Shown: positions 24,323 through 35,325, counted from the first letter of the stretch. The stretch: DNA of 64,000 bases from Acinetobacter qingfengensis (GCF_008693185.1 NZ_VXKN01000013.1:1-64000); one strand, 5' to 3'. The notes: a model not told the origin generated them from the sequence alone. A program made the numbers and translations.

Positions 24323-27300
24323 TTAATTTACAATTTGTAAATCCTGTAAACGATAGACATCCATTGGAAGTTTCACCGCAAATGCTTGGCAAACGGCTTC
24401 TGCACCATTAATCGTGGTCGTGTAATACACTTTACCTTGCATGGCTGCGCGGCGGATTGCAGCAGAGTCGTATTGCGCTTGTTTACCTTCAGTAGTGTTG
24501 ACAATAAGGTGTATTTCACCATTTTTCAAGCGGTCAACAATATGTGGGCGACCTTCAGTCACTTTATTGACGCGTTCGCAATCAATACCTGCTTCCTTTA
24601 ACACTCGATGTGTTCCACCAGTGGCAACCAGTTTAAAGCCATATTGAACAAGCTGTTTCGCAATTTCAACGATGTCTTTTTTATCAGATTCACGAACAGA
24701 TAAGAAGGCGTGTTTGACTTCATTCTCTGTTGGTAAACCTGGTAGGCGATCATTTGAACCAAGAACTGCTTTGTAGAACGCTTCACCAAATGTTTGTCCA
24801 ACACCCATGACTTCACCAGTTGATTTCATTTCTGGTCCAAGCATAGGATCAACACCCGGAAATTTTGCAAAAGGGAAAACAGCTTCCTTAACGGCAAAAC
24901 GTGTTGGAATAATTTCTTTGGTAAAGTTTTGATCTTGTAGTGAACGGCCTGCCATACAACGGGCGGCTACTTTCGCAAGAGAGTCGCCAATACATTTGGA
25001 TACAAATGGTACGGTACGAGAGGCGCGAGGATTGACTTCAAGCACATAAACATCATTACCCTTTACAGCAAACTGTACGTTCATCAAACCAATGACACCA
25101 AGCTCTTTGGCCATGGCAACTGTTTGACGACGCATCTCATCCTGAATGTCCTGAGATAGCGAATACGGTGGAATGGAGCATGCAGAGTCGCCAGAATGAA
25201 TACCAGCTTGTTCAATATGCTGCATAATTCCGCCAATTACAACATCTTTGCCATCTGACACACAGTCCACATCGACTTCAATTGCAGAATCAAGGAAATG
25301 GTCAAGCAGTACAGGTGCTTCATTGGAGGCTTGAACAGCTTCACGAAGATAGCGTTTTAACTCTTCTTCGTTATAGACGATTTCCATAGCACGACCACCC
25401 AATACATAAGATGGGCGAACAACCAGTGGATAACCTACTTTCGCTGCTTCAGATATGCCTTCTTCAGCAGATTTGACAATGCTATTGTTTGGTTGACGTA
25501 ACTGTAAACGCTGAATCATTTGTTGGAAACGTTCACGGTCTTCTGCACGGTCAATTGCATCAGGTGATGTGCCAATGATTGGTGTGCCTGCCTCTTCTAA
25601 AGCACGCGCCAATTTCAAAGGTGTTTGACCACCATATTGTACGATAACACCTTTAGGTTTTTCCGTGCGAACAATTTCCAGAACATCTTCAAGTGTTACC
25701 GGTTCGAAGTATAAACGGTCAGAAGTATCATAGTCGGTAGAAACAGTTTCAGGGTTGCAATTCACCATGATGGTTTCGTAACCATCTTCACGCATTGCTA
25801 ATGCTGCATGTACGCAGCAGTAATCAAATTCAATCCCTTGACCAATACGGTTCGGACCACCGCCAATGACCATGATTTTGTCACGATTTGAAGGGTTTGC
25901 TTCACATTCTTCATCGTAAGTTGAATACATATAGGCCGTTGAAGATTCAAATTCAGCAGCACAGGTATCTACACGTTTGTAAACGGGATATACACCTAAA
26001 TTCCAGCGATGTTTACGGAATTGCTTTTGTGAAATACCCATTAAGTTTGCAATACGTAAATCAGATAAACCTTTACGTTTAAACGAACGAATATTTTCTG
26101 CTGTTAAGTCACCAAATCCAAGTGATTTAACCTGTGTTTCAGTTTTAATGATGTCTTCAATCTGGACCAGAAACCAGCGGTCAATTTTTGTTGCGTCAAA
26201 AACATCATCAATACTAAAACCATGACGGAATGCATCAGCAACATACCAGATACGCTCAGGGCCAGGAACTTTTAATTCCTTGAGAATTCTATCTTTTGCC
26301 TCGTCTGTGCCAACTGGAATTTGCTCATCAAAGCCGCACACACCAACTTCAAGACCACGAAGTGCTTTCTGTACAGATTCCTGAAAATTACGGCCAATCG
26401 CCATGACTTCACCCACTGATTTCATTTGGGTCGTCAAGACAGGCTCTGCTTGTGGAAATTTCTCAAAGTTAAAACGAGGAATTTTCGTGACTACATAATC
26501 AATAGATGGTTCAAAGGATGCAGGTGTTACACCACCAGTAATGTCATTTTTTAATTCATCAAGTGTATAACCGACAGCAAGTTTTGCGGCAATTTTTGCA
26601 ATTGGAAAGCCAGTTGCTTTTGATGCTAATGCTGATGAGCGTGAAACACGTGGGTTCATTTCGATTACGACCATACGGCCATCGTTTGGATTGATTCCAA
26701 ATTGAACGTTTGACCCACCAGTTTCAACACCAATTTCACGTAGTACCGCAATCGAGGCATTACGCATTAACTGATATTCTTTGTCAGTTAACGTTTGTGC
26801 AGGTGCAACAGTAATTGAGTCACCTGTATGCACCCCCATTGGATCAAAGTTTTCAATCGCACAAACAATAATGCAGTTGTCGTTTTTATCACGTACAACT
26901 TCCATTTCGTATTCTTTCCAACCAATCAATGATTCATCAATCAATAATTGGTGGGTAGGAGAAAGGTCAAAACCACGCTCACAAATTTCTAGAAATTCTT
27001 CACGATTGTAAGCAATACCGCCGCCGGAACCGCCCATAGTGAAAGATGGACGAATGATGACAGGAAAGCCAAAACCAGCCTGAATTTCCAGCGCTTCTTG
27101 CATATTTTCAGCAACGGCAGCACGAGGGCATTCCAAACCAATTTTTTTCATTGCTGCATCAAACAGCTTACGATCTTCGGCTTTTTCAATGGCATCTTTG
27201 GTTGCACCGATTAGTTCGCAACCATATTTTTCCAGTACGCCATTTTCATCCAATGCTAATGCACAATTTAAAGCAGTTTGACCACCCATGGTTGGCAAAA

Positions 27301-27556
27301 CTGCATCAGGGCGTTCTTTTTCAATGATTTGAGCAACAGTTTGCCAAGTGATTGGCTCAATGTAGGTTGCATCTGCCATAGATGGATCGGTCATAATGGT
27401 TGCAGGATTTGAGTTAACCAAAATGACACGATAACCTTCTTCACGTAAAGCTTTACACGCTTGTGCGCCAGAATAGTCAAACTCACAAGCTTGACCAATT
27501 ACAATTGGACCAGCACCGATAATCAGGATGCTTTTTATGTCCGTACGTTTAGGCAT
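24323..27556 (-). CDS. carB: Carbamoyl-phosphate synthase large subunit
   Basis: Makes carbamoyl phosphate for pyrimidines and arginine from bicarbonate, ATP and CarA-supplied ammonia. 1077 residues, as usual, with the two homologous ATP-grasp halves: first half start [20 protein letters not shown] and [17 protein letters not shown]; second half start [18 protein letters not shown] and [13 protein letters not shown]. The C-terminal MGS-like allosteric domain (from about 940) has [16 protein letters not shown]. The gene is the third of a minus-strand run carA - exported protein - carB, the middle gene being an unusual guest. The terminator at 24272 closes the run. Confidence 0.98.
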   Translation of the reverse strand: MPKRTDIKSILIIGAGPIVIGQACEFDYSGAQACKALREEGYRVILVNSNPATIMTDPSMADATYIEPITWQTVAQIIEKERPDAVLPTMGGQTALNCALALDENGVLEKYGCELIGATKDAIEKAEDRKLFDAAMKKIGLECPRAAVAENMQEALEIQAGFGFPVIIRPSFTMGGSGGGIAYNREEFLEICERGFDLSPTHQLLIDESLIGWKEYEMEVVRDKNDNCIIVCAIENFDPMGVHTGDSITVAPAQTLTDKEYQLMRNASIAVLREIGVETGGSNVQFGINPNDGRMVVIEMNPRVSRSSALASKATGFPIAKIAAKLAVGYTLDELKNDITGGVTPASFEPSIDYVVTKIPRFNFEKFPQAEPVLTTQMKSVGEVMAIGRNFQESVQKALRGLEVGVCGFDEQIPVGTDEAKDRILKELKVPGPERIWYVADAFRHGFSIDDVFDATKIDRWFLVQIEDIIKTETQVKSLGFGDLTAENIRSFKRKGLSDLRIANLMGISQKQFRKHRWNLGVYPVYKRVDTCAAEFESSTAYMYSTYDEECEANPSNRDKIMVIGGGPNRIGQGIEFDYCCVHAALAMREDGYETIMVNCNPETVSTDYDTSDRLYFEPVTLEDVLEIVRTEKPKGVIVQYGGQTPLKLARALEEAGTPIIGTSPDAIDRAEDRERFQQMIQRLQLRQPNNSIVKSAEEGISEAAKVGYPLVVRPSYVLGGRAMEIVYNEEELKRYLREAVQASNEAPVLLDHFLDSAIEVDVDCVSDGKDVVIGGIMQHIEQAGIHSGDSACSIPPYSLSQDIQDEMRRQTVAMAKELGVIGLMNVQFAVKGNDVYVLEVNPRASRTVPFVSKCIGDSLAKVAARCMAGRSLQDQNFTKEIIPTRFAVKEAVFPFAKFPGVDPMLGPEMKSTGEVMGVGQTFGEAFYKAVLGSNDRLPGLPTENEVKHAFLSVRESDKKDIVEIAKQLVQYGFKLVATGGTHRVLKEAGIDCERVNKVTEGRPHIVDRLKNGEIHLIVNTTEGKQAQYDSAAIRRAAMQGKVYYTTTINGAEAVCQAFAVKLPMDVYRLQDLQIVN

Positions 27557-27587
27557 AGGTATGTTCCTTGCTTATCGTTAATACGAG

Positions 27588-28472
27588 TCAAAAATTTTCA
27601 ATATTGATGTCTACACCACATGATTTAAAAATGGTAGCAGATAATCTTAAATATTGTTGAGATGTAATTTCAGGAGTTAATGGAAGTACCATGTTTAAAG
27701 GCTTCCATTGATCAAATAAAGTAAATGATGGAATAAAAAGATGCTGGGCAAATGAGAAAAATGCGGGTACATCAGATTCATCTACATTTTGATAACGATA
27801 AGTCTTAAACACGTCGGGAAGAAGCTCTATATCTAGATTCTTTCCATAATATTTACTATTGGTTTTGCGATATTCATTTAATCGCTTATGCAGATCTTTT
27901 AACAACTCATTGTTTGCTTTTTTGAGTACTGGTAATTGTTGCCCATAATAAATATAGCTTAATTGGGCTCGTACCTGTTTTTCATTTCCACTCTTGAGTA
28001 TGGTATCAGCTAAGGACAAATAATATTGTTTAACATATTCTGGGGTCATTTTTTGTAGATAGCATATACGAATTTTTTTTAAGTCGTATGGTGTATCTGT
28101 TGACATTGATGCAATCAACCGTTCTGAAAATGGCCAAAATGTGTTTTGATGTGTCAATAACTGATGCAGTTCAATCATTGGAAAAGTATTCACAAGAATA
28201 AGCTGTTTGCTTTGCTCGGTGTCCAGTAAAATTTCATTTGGAATCTTATCTATATCTAGCGTGCCAAAACTATCCAGACTAGGTGAAGTTTGAGCAGTAT
28301 GAGTGATATAGTTTTTAAGAAGAAACAGAAACTTTTCTTGGTCTGAACTGTGAGCTGTTAAAGCTGAATCATTAGATTCTGATGAACTTTGATTAGATTG
28401 CGCAAATAAAAAGGGACTAAATATCCCAATTAGGCAAGCTAAAGCAAGATTGCTACAGAATCTATTCATCAT
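27588..28472 (-). CDS. Exported hypothetical protein between carA and carB, 294 aa
   Basis: A signal peptide (NLALACLIGIFSPFLFAQS, cut near residue 25) precedes a Ser-rich linker and a helical domain without a family I know. It has three cysteines in the mature part (ICYLQK, SCGVD and the signal region apart). There are 18 bp between the carA stop and its start, and 31 bp to carB, so it must share their transcript. It has no plain link to pyrimidine synthesis. It may be a lineage-specific insertion; the codon use is more AT-rich than carA or carB. Confidence 0.8.
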   Translation of the reverse strand: MMNRFCSNLALACLIGIFSPFLFAQSNQSSSESNDSALTAHSSDQEKFLFLLKNYITHTAQTSPSLDSFGTLDIDKIPNEILLDTEQSKQLILVNTFPMIELHQLLTHQNTFWPFSERLIASMSTDTPYDLKKIRICYLQKMTPEYVKQYYLSLADTILKSGNEKQVRAQLSYIYYGQQLPVLKKANNELLKDLHKRLNEYRKTNSKYYGKNLDIELLPDVFKTYRYQNVDESDVPAFFSFAQHLFIPSFTLFDQWKPLNMVLPLTPEITSQQYLRLSATIFKSCGVDINIENF

Positions 28473-28490
28473 TCCTTGTGTCCACTCAGG

Positions 28491-29627
28491 TTATTTTGCT
28501 GACTCAATCAATTCAATGAAATGATCAAACAATGGCGCACAATCATGTGGTCCCGGACTGGCTTCAGGATGTCCCTGAAAACTAAATGCCGGTTTATCAG
28601 TACGGTGAATCCCTTGCAATGTACCATCAAATAACGATTTATGGGTTGCTTTGAGATTTATTGGTAATGTTTCTGCATCAACAGCAAAACCGTGGTTTTG
28701 TGAAGTGATCATGACTGTACCATCTTCAAGATTTTGTACAGGATGGTTTGCACCATGATGACCATGCCCCATTTTGATGGTTTTTGCACCGGAAGCCAAA
28801 GCTAGAATTTGATGTCCTAAGCAAATACCAAATACAGGTAAGTTGGTGGTTTCAACAATTGTTTTAACTGCTTCAATTGCATAGTCACATGCTGCAGGAT
28901 CACCAGGGCCATTAGACAGAAAAACACCATCTGGATTAAGCGCCAATACTTTTGCAGCAGGTGTTTGTGCCGGAACGACTGTCAGTTTACAACCACGATC
29001 TGCAAGCATACGTAAAATGTTGGTTTTTACACCATAATCATAAGCCACTACATGGAACTTTAACTCAGGTTGTGTAAAGCCATGACCAAGTGTCCATGAA
29101 CCTTGTGTCCATTCAAAACCTTCTTGATCACAACATTCTTTGGCAAGATCCAGACCATTTAATCCGCAAAAAGCACGTGCCTGTTCAATTGCTTCCTGTT
29201 CAGAGATGTTTTCACCAGCAATGATACAACCGTTTTGCGCACCTTTATCACGTAACATACGGGTTAACTTACGGGTATCAATATCAGCAATTGCAACGAC
29301 ATTATGTTGTTTTAAGTAGTCGCTTAAAGATTGCTCGGAGCGAAAATTACTATGTAAAAGTGGTAAATCACGGATGATCAAACCATTGGCCCATACTTTA
29401 TGGATGCGACCAGACTCAGTATCTTCTTCGTTGCAACCAGTATTACCAATGTGTGGATAAGTTAATGTCACAAGTTGTTGTGCATAACTTGGGTCAGTTA
29501 AAATTTCTTGATAGCCAGTCATGGCAGTGTTAAAAACGACTTCACCAGTCGTAATTCCCGTTGCACCGATAGCAGTACCTTTAAAAATGGTACCATCGGC
29601 AAGGGCTAAAATGGCGGGGGTGCTCAA
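28491..29627 (-). CDS. carA: Carbamoyl-phosphate synthase small subunit
   Basis: Glutamine amidotransferase subunit that feeds ammonia to CarB. 378 residues. The N-terminal CPSase_sm domain starts [20 protein letters not shown] and has [13 protein letters not shown]. The class I GATase domain has [16 protein letters not shown] with the nucleophile Cys, and [11 protein letters not shown] with the His-x-Glu pair. The start is a TTG: AGGAG stands 7 bases before it and no ATG is available. E. coli carA also starts with TTG. A terminator-like hairpin 27 bp upstream suggests attenuation. Confidence 0.97.
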   Translation of the reverse strand: MSTPAILALADGTIFKGTAIGATGITTGEVVFNTAMTGYQEILTDPSYAQQLVTLTYPHIGNTGCNEEDTESGRIHKVWANGLIIRDLPLLHSNFRSEQSLSDYLKQHNVVAIADIDTRKLTRMLRDKGAQNGCIIAGENISEQEAIEQARAFCGLNGLDLAKECCDQEGFEWTQGSWTLGHGFTQPELKFHVVAYDYGVKTNILRMLADRGCKLTVVPAQTPAAKVLALNPDGVFLSNGPGDPAACDYAIEAVKTIVETTNLPVFGICLGHQILALASGAKTIKMGHGHHGANHPVQNLEDGTVMITSQNHGFAVDAETLPINLKATHKSLFDGTLQGIHRTDKPAFSFQGHPEASPGPHDCAPLFDHFIELIESAK

Positions 29628-29653
29628 ACCAAAGCTCCTGAATTTTAAGCTGT

Positions 29654-29719
29654 AAAAAAGCGAGTAGACCGAAATAAAGGCAAGGTGTAAATTACACGTC
29701 CTCTTTGGTCTGCCCGCTT
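29654..29719 (-). promoter_or_regulatory. Candidate attenuator in the carA leader
   Basis: On the minus strand, AAGCGGGCAGACC (29719-29707) pairs with GGTCTACTCGCTT (29670-29658) with one mismatch and one G-U, directly followed by six T. The loop holds a second perfect hairpin, GTGTAA-A-TTACAC (29685-29697). The nearest minus-strand gene upstream is over 700 bp away, and a plus-strand gene lies between. This terminator is therefore most simply a regulated leader element of carA. Confidence 0.6.
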
Positions 29720-29950
29720 GTAACTTAAAAACATATTGTACGCATGAAAAGGGTAAAAGTCTATGTAAAAAGCAGGAAAAATTAAGCTGATTACAATATC
29801 AACCGATGCAAATTTATAGGGAATTTAAACGGATCTATAATTGCTTATGATAAATGATGAAACAATTGTCTGATAAATTAATTTTGTGAAAATATTAAAA
29901 TAGTGTTTAATAAAAAATGATTGAAAAATATACTTTGAGAGGGCAATACA

Positions 29951-30376
29951 ATGACTGACAATACAACCAAAACAGAAACATCTGAAATCGAAACGTCATC
30001 TCCTGAAAATCAGATCGACTCTAATCAGGATAATGCTAAAAAAGATTATGCCCAATCGATTCAGGTACAAGTTGCAGAAGTTAAGCAGGAACTTTTACAG
30101 CGTATAGAAGCATTAAAAGCACAATTCCCATTAACTCAAGATGATTTACAATCTTTAAAAGAAACATTAAAAACCGAATTGTCGGCAATTCTGGAAGACG
30201 TCACTCAGGTCTCCAAAGAAATTAAACAGGATTTGACAGAATTATCCGCAAAACATAAAGAGTCATTAACTGCAACAATTCAGCGTACAAAGGATCATAC
30301 ACTGGATGCATGGAATAAACTGCATCCTGCTGACAAAACTGAAGATGCTACAAAATCTGAGGAAAAAGAGGTTTAA
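29951..30376 (+). CDS. Coiled-coil hypothetical protein, 141 aa
   Basis: A highly charged protein. An acidic, Ser/Thr/Asn-rich N-terminus (about 1-30) precedes a long heptad-type helix from about 35 to 118 (VAEVKQELLQRIEALKAQF; LKETLKTELSAILEDVTQV), then a charged tail. No signal peptide or membrane segment. I know no family for it; proteins of this type occur in Acinetobacter as YtxH-like or stress-related coiled coils, but the usual N-terminal anchor is lacking here. GAGAGGG precedes the start. It is monocistronic. Confidence 0.8.
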   Translation: MTDNTTKTETSEIETSSPENQIDSNQDNAKKDYAQSIQVQVAEVKQELLQRIEALKAQFPLTQDDLQSLKETLKTELSAILEDVTQVSKEIKQDLTELSAKHKESLTATIQRTKDHTLDAWNKLHPADKTEDATKSEEKEV

Positions 30377-30393
30377 TCAACTTTTTCCCCATG

Positions 30394-30444
30394 ACAATAA
30401 AATTACAGGTTATCTATAAATCATAGCTAACCTGTTTTTATTGT
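30394..30444. terminator. Bidirectional terminator
   Basis: ACAATAAAA-tt-ACAGGTTA pairs with TAACCTGT-TTTTATTGT, with a long perfect stem apart from a two-base bulge. It serves the convergent genes on both sides. Confidence 0.8.
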
Positions 30445-30455
30445 GATAAGTGTAA

Positions 30456-30992
30456 TTAAAGCCGATGTAACCAATCTCTTTTATTGTGAAAGTCGGGTTG
30501 TGGGCTACTGTGCTGCATTGCAAAAAAATGCTGTTGCTGTGCAGTATTAATTACCGCAGATAAACCAAAGTATAAATCCTGTAGTTTAATCTGATCATGA
30601 TTTAAAAGCTGGCTTAGATCCAGTGTTGCTGTTAAACCAAAGTTGGTTCGTTGTAAGTCGACCAGTTCGATATCAGTTGCTGTTAAAGGAGGAATTTGTT
30701 CCGGATAGCGGTATTCCTCAAACTGATAAGCTTGCCAAGCTAGGGTAGGGGAAAGATTAATTTCCCGATATTGATCCTGTTGTGCGAAACCAATAAAAAT
30801 TTCAAAGCAGGTATGCTCCCACAGAAAATCACAGCGAGGATGTCCTGCAAGCTTTTCTCTCCAGACAATTTTTTGTTCAGGATCATTGACCCAAAAACCC
30901 ACCTGAATAATTGTGTTAGTGGGTGTTTCCATAGCACCAATTAGCTGAATATCCCGCGTTGCTTGAAATGCTGTTAATTCAAAACTTGCCAT
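30456..30992 (-). CDS. DOMON-like (CBM9-type) domain protein, 178 aa
   Basis: The hallmark LWEHTCFEIFIG, then YREINLSPTLAWQAYQFEEYR, and later DLYFGLSAVINT, identify the DOMON-like type 1 family, a beta-sandwich related to carbohydrate-binding module 9. No signal peptide, so apparently cytosolic. The ligand and role are unknown. It begins 6 bp after the yhbY stop on the same strand and is likely co-transcribed with it. The final HNKRDWLHRL motif is also typical of the family. Confidence 0.82.
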   Translation of the reverse strand: MASFELTAFQATRDIQLIGAMETPTNTIIQVGFWVNDPEQKIVWREKLAGHPRCDFLWEHTCFEIFIGFAQQDQYREINLSPTLAWQAYQFEEYRYPEQIPPLTATDIELVDLQRTNFGLTATLDLSQLLNHDQIKLQDLYFGLSAVINTAQQQHFFAMQHSSPQPDFHNKRDWLHRL

Positions 30993-30998
30993 ATTCTA

Positions 30999-31322
30999 TT
31001 AGTTACTTAAATGTGCATAACGGATAATGTTGGAAAGTTTTTGATTTTGCTGCGCAGCTTTTTTGTATAGTAATACAATCTTACCAATTTGTTGCACATT
31101 ATGTGCTTGTGTGCGTTGGATTAATTCATCAATCAATGCATGGCGTAATTCACGATCTTCACCTGCAATTTTGACTTTAATTAATTCATGATCGTTTAAG
31201 GCGCGAAGAGTTTCTTCAATGACATTCTCTGTCAACCCTTGACTACCAATCATGACAACAGGTTGCAGCGCATGCCCGATTTGACGTAAACGTTTGCGTT
31301 CCTGAATTTTTAATGTTGACAT
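30999..31322 (-). CDS. yhbY: YhbY-family ribosome assembly RNA-binding protein
   Basis: A single CRM RNA-binding domain, 107 residues: LKIQERKRLRQIGHALQPVV, the GSQGLTENVIEE loop, LNDHELIKVKIAGEDREL, and VQQIGKIVLLYKK. YhbY associates with pre-50S ribosomal particles. It is divergent from rlmE, which methylates 23S rRNA, and this pairing, followed by ftsH, is conserved in gammaproteobacteria. Confidence 0.95.
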   Translation of the reverse strand: MSTLKIQERKRLRQIGHALQPVVMIGSQGLTENVIEETLRALNDHELIKVKIAGEDRELRHALIDELIQRTQAHNVQQIGKIVLLYKKAAQQNQKLSNIIRYAHLSN

Positions 31323-31516
31323 TGATTAAACCACTAACTAAAAACAGCTTATTGTAATCGTTTTTAATCTTAAATCTAAGTGGAATTATATATATTTTCT
31401 CATTTATGATGATATTGACATAAATGCTATATATTTCAACATATCTATTTACTGCAAAGTTGTATATTTTCACGTACAATGCAAGGCGTTTTATCGCTTT
31501 CATCAATGAAGAAGTA

Positions 31517-32173
31517 ATGGCAACTAAAATTACCAATCAAAAATTGTCTAAAAGTAGTCGAGCATGGATGCGTGAGCATCTGGATGATCCTTTTGTAAAA
31601 AAAGCACAAAAAGAAGGTTATCGTGCGCGGGCAGCTTATAAGCTTTTGGAAATTCAGGAAAAACATAAAGTCATTAAACCTGGGATGACAGTTGTTGACT
31701 TGGGCGCAGCTCCCGGAAGTTGGTCCCAGATAGCAGGCAAATTAGTGGGTAATAAGGGTTTGGTAATTGCATCAGATATCTTGATGATGGACACTTTGCC
31801 AGATGTAACTTTCTTGCAGGGTGATTTTAGAGAGCAAGAAATTTTCGAAAAATTGTTAAATATTTTAAATGGTCGCACTGTAGACCTTGTAATTTCCGAT
31901 ATGGCACCCAATACATCAGGTAATAGGGCTGTTGACCAGCCACGGCAGATTTATCTGTGTGAGTTGGCACTGGATTTTGCCAATAAGGTCTTGGGACCAA
32001 ATGGGCAAATGGTAGTAAAAGTGTTTCAAGGAACTGGTTTTGACGAGTTTCGTAAAATGATGGTTGATAGCTTCGATGTATTGAAGACTGCCAAACCAGA
32101 AGCGTCAAGAGCCCGATCAAAAGAAGTTTTTTTGATTGGTCAAGGACGAAAAAAGGCTTTGCAACTCGGCTAA
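31517..32173 (+). CDS. rlmE: 23S rRNA 2'-O-ribose U2552 methyltransferase RlmE
   Basis: FtsJ-type SAM methyltransferase that modifies U2552 of 23S rRNA late in 50S assembly. 218 residues from ATG 31517: KSSRAWMREHLDDPFVKKA, YRARAAYKLLEI with the catalytic Lys, the SAM loop VVDLGAAPGSWSQ, then LVISDMAPNTSG and the second Lys in MVVKVFQG. An in-frame start 31 codons earlier adds residues foreign to the family. It is the usual neighbour of ftsH, 125 bp downstream. Confidence 0.96.
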   Translation: MATKITNQKLSKSSRAWMREHLDDPFVKKAQKEGYRARAAYKLLEIQEKHKVIKPGMTVVDLGAAPGSWSQIAGKLVGNKGLVIASDILMMDTLPDVTFLQGDFREQEIFEKLLNILNGRTVDLVISDMAPNTSGNRAVDQPRQIYLCELALDFANKVLGPNGQMVVKVFQGTGFDEFRKMMVDSFDVLKTAKPEASRARSKEVFLIGQGRKKALQLG

Positions 32174-32284
32174 AAGTATGATGAATTAAGCATGCTTCAA
32201 CGGGTTAAAGCTGTTATATTCGAGATAGCAATTTGGTTGAGTAGAAGTTTTGTGATCAAAACGAATCTACTAAGTTTGATAAAT

Positions 32285-32302
32285 ATGGGAATAAAGCGTT
32301 GA
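32285..32302 (+). promoter_or_regulatory. Five-codon leader ORF overlapping the ftsH start
   Basis: ATG GGA ATA AAG CGT TGA: its TGA overlaps the TTG start codon of ftsH (TTGA). Its GGGA also serves as the ribosome site for ftsH. Possible translational coupling; no proof that it is translated. Confidence 0.35.
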
Positions 32303-34200
32303 GCGATCTATTCAAGAATGCCGTGTTGTGGCTGATTATCATAGGTGTTCTGATACTAGTTTTTAGTAATTTCAGCGGAAGTAGTAAAACGGATAGTATG
32401 AACTATACTCAGTTCGTTACCGCTGTTGAAGCCAAACAAGTGAAACAAGTCACAATTGATGGTGAACGAATCACTGGGATCAAAGCCAATGGCAGTGAAT
32501 TTGAAACCATTCGTCCTGATGTGTTCGATCCTGAGTTTGTTCCTACTTTAATGAAAAATGGAGTAGAGGTGCAGGGTACTGCGCCACATCGTCAAGGTCT
32601 GCTCATGCAATTGCTGATTGCGAGTTTCCCTGTATTGCTAATCATTTTATTATTCATGTTCTTTATGCGTAATATGGGTGGTGGTGCTGGTGGAAAGGGC
32701 GGCCCAATGAGTTTTGGTAAATCCAAAGCCAAAATGCTGTCTGAAGACCAAATCAAAGTAACTTTTAAAGATGTTGCTGGTTGTGATGAAGCAAAACAAG
32801 AAGTTGTGGAGATTGTAGACTTCCTGAAAGATCCTGCAAAATTCAAACGTCTTGGTGCCTCTATTCCAAAAGGCGTATTGATGGTTGGTCCACCGGGTAC
32901 AGGTAAAACCCTATTGGCCAAAGCAATTGCAGGTGAAGCGAAAGTTCCATTCTTTAGCATCTCTGGTTCAGACTTTGTAGAAATGTTTGTTGGTGTCGGT
33001 GCATCACGTGTACGGGATATGTTCGAACAGGCAAAACGTCATGCGCCGTGTATTATCTTTATTGACGAGATCGATGCTGTAGGTCGTCATCGTGGTTCGG
33101 GTACAGGTGGCGGTCATGATGAGCGTGAACAGACCTTGAACCAGATGTTGGTTGAGATGGATGGTTTTGAAGGTAACGAAGGAATCATTGTCATTGCAGC
33201 AACGAACCGAGTGGATGTGTTGGATAAAGCTTTGTTACGTCCAGGTCGTTTTGATCGTCAGGTGATGGTTGGTTTACCGGATATTAAAGGTCGTGAACAA
33301 ATTCTGAATGTTCATTTGCGTAAGTTGCCATCTGTAACAGGTGTTGATGTACCAGTATTAGCACGTGGTACACCAGGATTTTCTGGTGCACAATTGGCTA
33401 ACCTTGTTAATGAAGCTGCCTTGTTTGCTGCTCGCCGTAATAAAAATACTGTCGATATGCATGATTTTGAAGATGCAAAAGACAAAATTTATATGGGACC
33501 TGAACGTAAATCAATGGTCATTCGTGATGAAGAACGCCGTGCAACGGCTTATCATGAAGCTGGACATGCGATTGTTGCTGAGTTATTACCGGGTACGGAT
33601 CCTGTGCATAAAGTAACGATTATGCCACGAGGTTGGGCTTTAGGTGTTACATGGCAATTACCAGAGCAGGATGCAATCAGTAATTATAAAAACAAAATGC
33701 TAAATGAAATTTCAATTTTATTTGGTGGGCGTATTGCAGAAGAAGTGTTTATTAACCAGCAATCTACAGGTGCATCAAACGACTTTGAGCGTGCAACTAA
33801 AATGGCTCGTGCGATGGTGACCAAGTATGGTATGTCTGACAAACTTGGTGTGATGGTGTATGAAGACGAAAATACACAGGGTTTCTTTGGAAATATGGGT
33901 AACCGTACGATTTCTGAAGCAACACAGCAACAAGTTGATACTGAAATTCGCCGCATTTTGGATGAACAGTATAAGGTCGCACGTGACATTCTTGAAAATA
34001 ATCAGGATATTGCACATGCCATGGTTAAAGCTTTGATGGAATGGGAAACTATTGATCGTGATCAGATTCGCGATATTATGGAAGGCCGAGATCCACAACC
34101 ACCAAAAGTATATGTTGCTGAAAATCCAGTACCGTTAGTAGAAGACAAGAAAGAGGGTGGTGTATCAACCCCGCCACCTTTGCCAACACTTCCTAATTAA
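32299..34200 (+). CDS. ftsH: ATP-dependent zinc metalloprotease FtsH
   Basis: Inner-membrane AAA+ protease that degrades damaged membrane proteins and regulators such as LpxC in E. coli. 633 residues. Two membrane segments (about 9-24 and 100-123) flank the periplasmic part. Walker A GPPGTGKT is at 197-204, Walker [12 protein letters not shown], then the second region of homology, and the zinc motif HEAGH is at 419-423. The C-terminus is Pro-rich. The start is a TTG with GGGA 8 bases upstream; no in-frame ATG precedes the conserved N-terminus. This weak start overlaps a five-codon ORF. Confidence 0.98.
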   Translation: MSDLFKNAVLWLIIIGVLILVFSNFSGSSKTDSMNYTQFVTAVEAKQVKQVTIDGERITGIKANGSEFETIRPDVFDPEFVPTLMKNGVEVQGTAPHRQGLLMQLLIASFPVLLIILLFMFFMRNMGGGAGGKGGPMSFGKSKAKMLSEDQIKVTFKDVAGCDEAKQEVVEIVDFLKDPAKFKRLGASIPKGVLMVGPPGTGKTLLAKAIAGEAKVPFFSISGSDFVEMFVGVGASRVRDMFEQAKRHAPCIIFIDEIDAVGRHRGSGTGGGHDEREQTLNQMLVEMDGFEGNEGIIVIAATNRVDVLDKALLRPGRFDRQVMVGLPDIKGREQILNVHLRKLPSVTGVDVPVLARGTPGFSGAQLANLVNEAALFAARRNKNTVDMHDFEDAKDKIYMGPERKSMVIRDEERRATAYHEAGHAIVAELLPGTDPVHKVTIMPRGWALGVTWQLPEQDAISNYKNKMLNEISILFGGRIAEEVFINQQSTGASNDFERATKMARAMVTKYGMSDKLGVMVYEDENTQGFFGNMGNRTISEATQQQVDTEIRRILDEQYKVARDILENNQDIAHAMVKALMEWETIDRDQIRDIMEGRDPQPPKVYVAENPVPLVEDKKEGGVSTPPPLPTLPN

Positions 34201-34220
34201 TTTTAATTAGTTAGGTAATT

Positions 34221-34255
34221 AAAAGGCCAGTCAGTTTTGACTGGTCTTTTGTTTT
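34221..34255 (+). terminator. ftsH terminator
   Basis: AAAAGGCCAGTCA / TGACTGGTCTTTT around gttt, followed by GTTTTTG. Confidence 0.85.
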
Positions 34256-34507
34256 TGAAGGAATAAACAAATTAATTACGTTAATTACACTGTACGAAAG
34301 TTAATTATTTGTTAGTTTACAAAAATAATGTGACTTGGGTCATTTATTTGCAAATATGGATAAATAATGTAATCCTATATGTAAGAAAATATTTCTAATA
34401 TTGCAAAATGTTACCAATTACAGAATTTTTAACAATACATCAATAGATTAGATTGAAGACTTGATCATAATTTAGAGATAGCAACAAAACACATAAGGAG
34501 GCATGCA

Positions 34508-35152
34508 ATGCGTGCATTGGCAATTTCAACATTAATCGGGGCTGTGGCTTTAACTGGCTGTACAACTGACCCAACTACTGGACAAAGAGATTATAATAAA
34601 ACTGCAATTGGTGCCGCTTTGGGTGCAGCAGCAGGTTATGGTCTTTCTAAGGGTAATGCGAACAAGTCATCACAGAATAATCGTGCAGCATTAATTGGTG
34701 CAGTTGTTGGTGGTGCAGGTGGTTACGTTCTAGATCAACGCGAAAAACGTTTAAAAGAACAATTGGCAGGTTCAGGTGTTTCTGTTGATCGTCATGAAGA
34801 TGGTTCTATTGGTTTGGTTATGCCAGGTAATATTACTTTTGCAACCAATGATGCGACGATTAATGCTAATTTTTATTCTACTTTGAATAAAGTTGCGCAA
34901 CAGTTAAATGATGGTAAGGTTGCCGTTGTAGTGTCTGGTTATACAGATTCAACCGGTAATGATTCTATTAATATTCCATTATCACAACGTCGTGCGCAAG
35001 CAGTTGCAAATTATTTGATCCAACAAGGTGTACCATCTAATCGTATTAATGCCCAAGGTTACGGTTCTTCTAATCCAATTGCAGATAATACTACTGCTGC
35101 TGGTAAACAACAAAACCGCCGTGTAGAGCTACAAATTTACGCAGTACAATAA
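34508..35152 (+). CDS. OmpA-family lipoprotein (YiaD-like), 214 aa
   Basis: A lipoprotein signal with lipobox LTGC, Cys18, then glycine-zipper segments (AIGAALGAAAGYGLSKG; LIGAVVGGAGGYVLD), and a C-terminal OmpA domain from about residue 105. That domain has ITFATNDATI, VVVSGYTDSTGNDSIN and LSQRRAQAVANYL, and ends with QNRRVELQI, the peptidoglycan-binding Asp and Arg being present. It should sit in the outer membrane and hold onto murein. An excellent ribosome site AAGGAGG lies 6 bases before the ATG, suggesting high expression. The 300-bp upstream region has no gene. Monocistronic with its own terminator. Confidence 0.93.
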   Translation: MRALAISTLIGAVALTGCTTDPTTGQRDYNKTAIGAALGAAAGYGLSKGNANKSSQNNRAALIGAVVGGAGGYVLDQREKRLKEQLAGSGVSVDRHEDGSIGLVMPGNITFATNDATINANFYSTLNKVAQQLNDGKVAVVVSGYTDSTGNDSINIPLSQRRAQAVANYLIQQGVPSNRINAQGYGSSNPIADNTTAAGKQQNRRVELQIYAVQ

Positions 35153-35179
35153 TCAGACTAAACTGGTATTGTTGTCACA

Positions 35180-35209
35180 AAAGCCATCTCGTATGAGGTG
35201 GCTTTTTTA
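35180..35209 (+). terminator. Terminator after the OmpA-like gene
   Basis: AGCCATCTC / GAGGTGGCT around gtat, with T6. Confidence 0.85.
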
Positions 35210-35325
35210 TTACATATAAAAAGATACACTTAAGCATAATTACTGTGCAATATTACTGACTGACATTGCAACTCAATCTTCAGTCGTTATAATCACAGCT
35301 TAATTGAATAAAGAGGTTGATGTGT

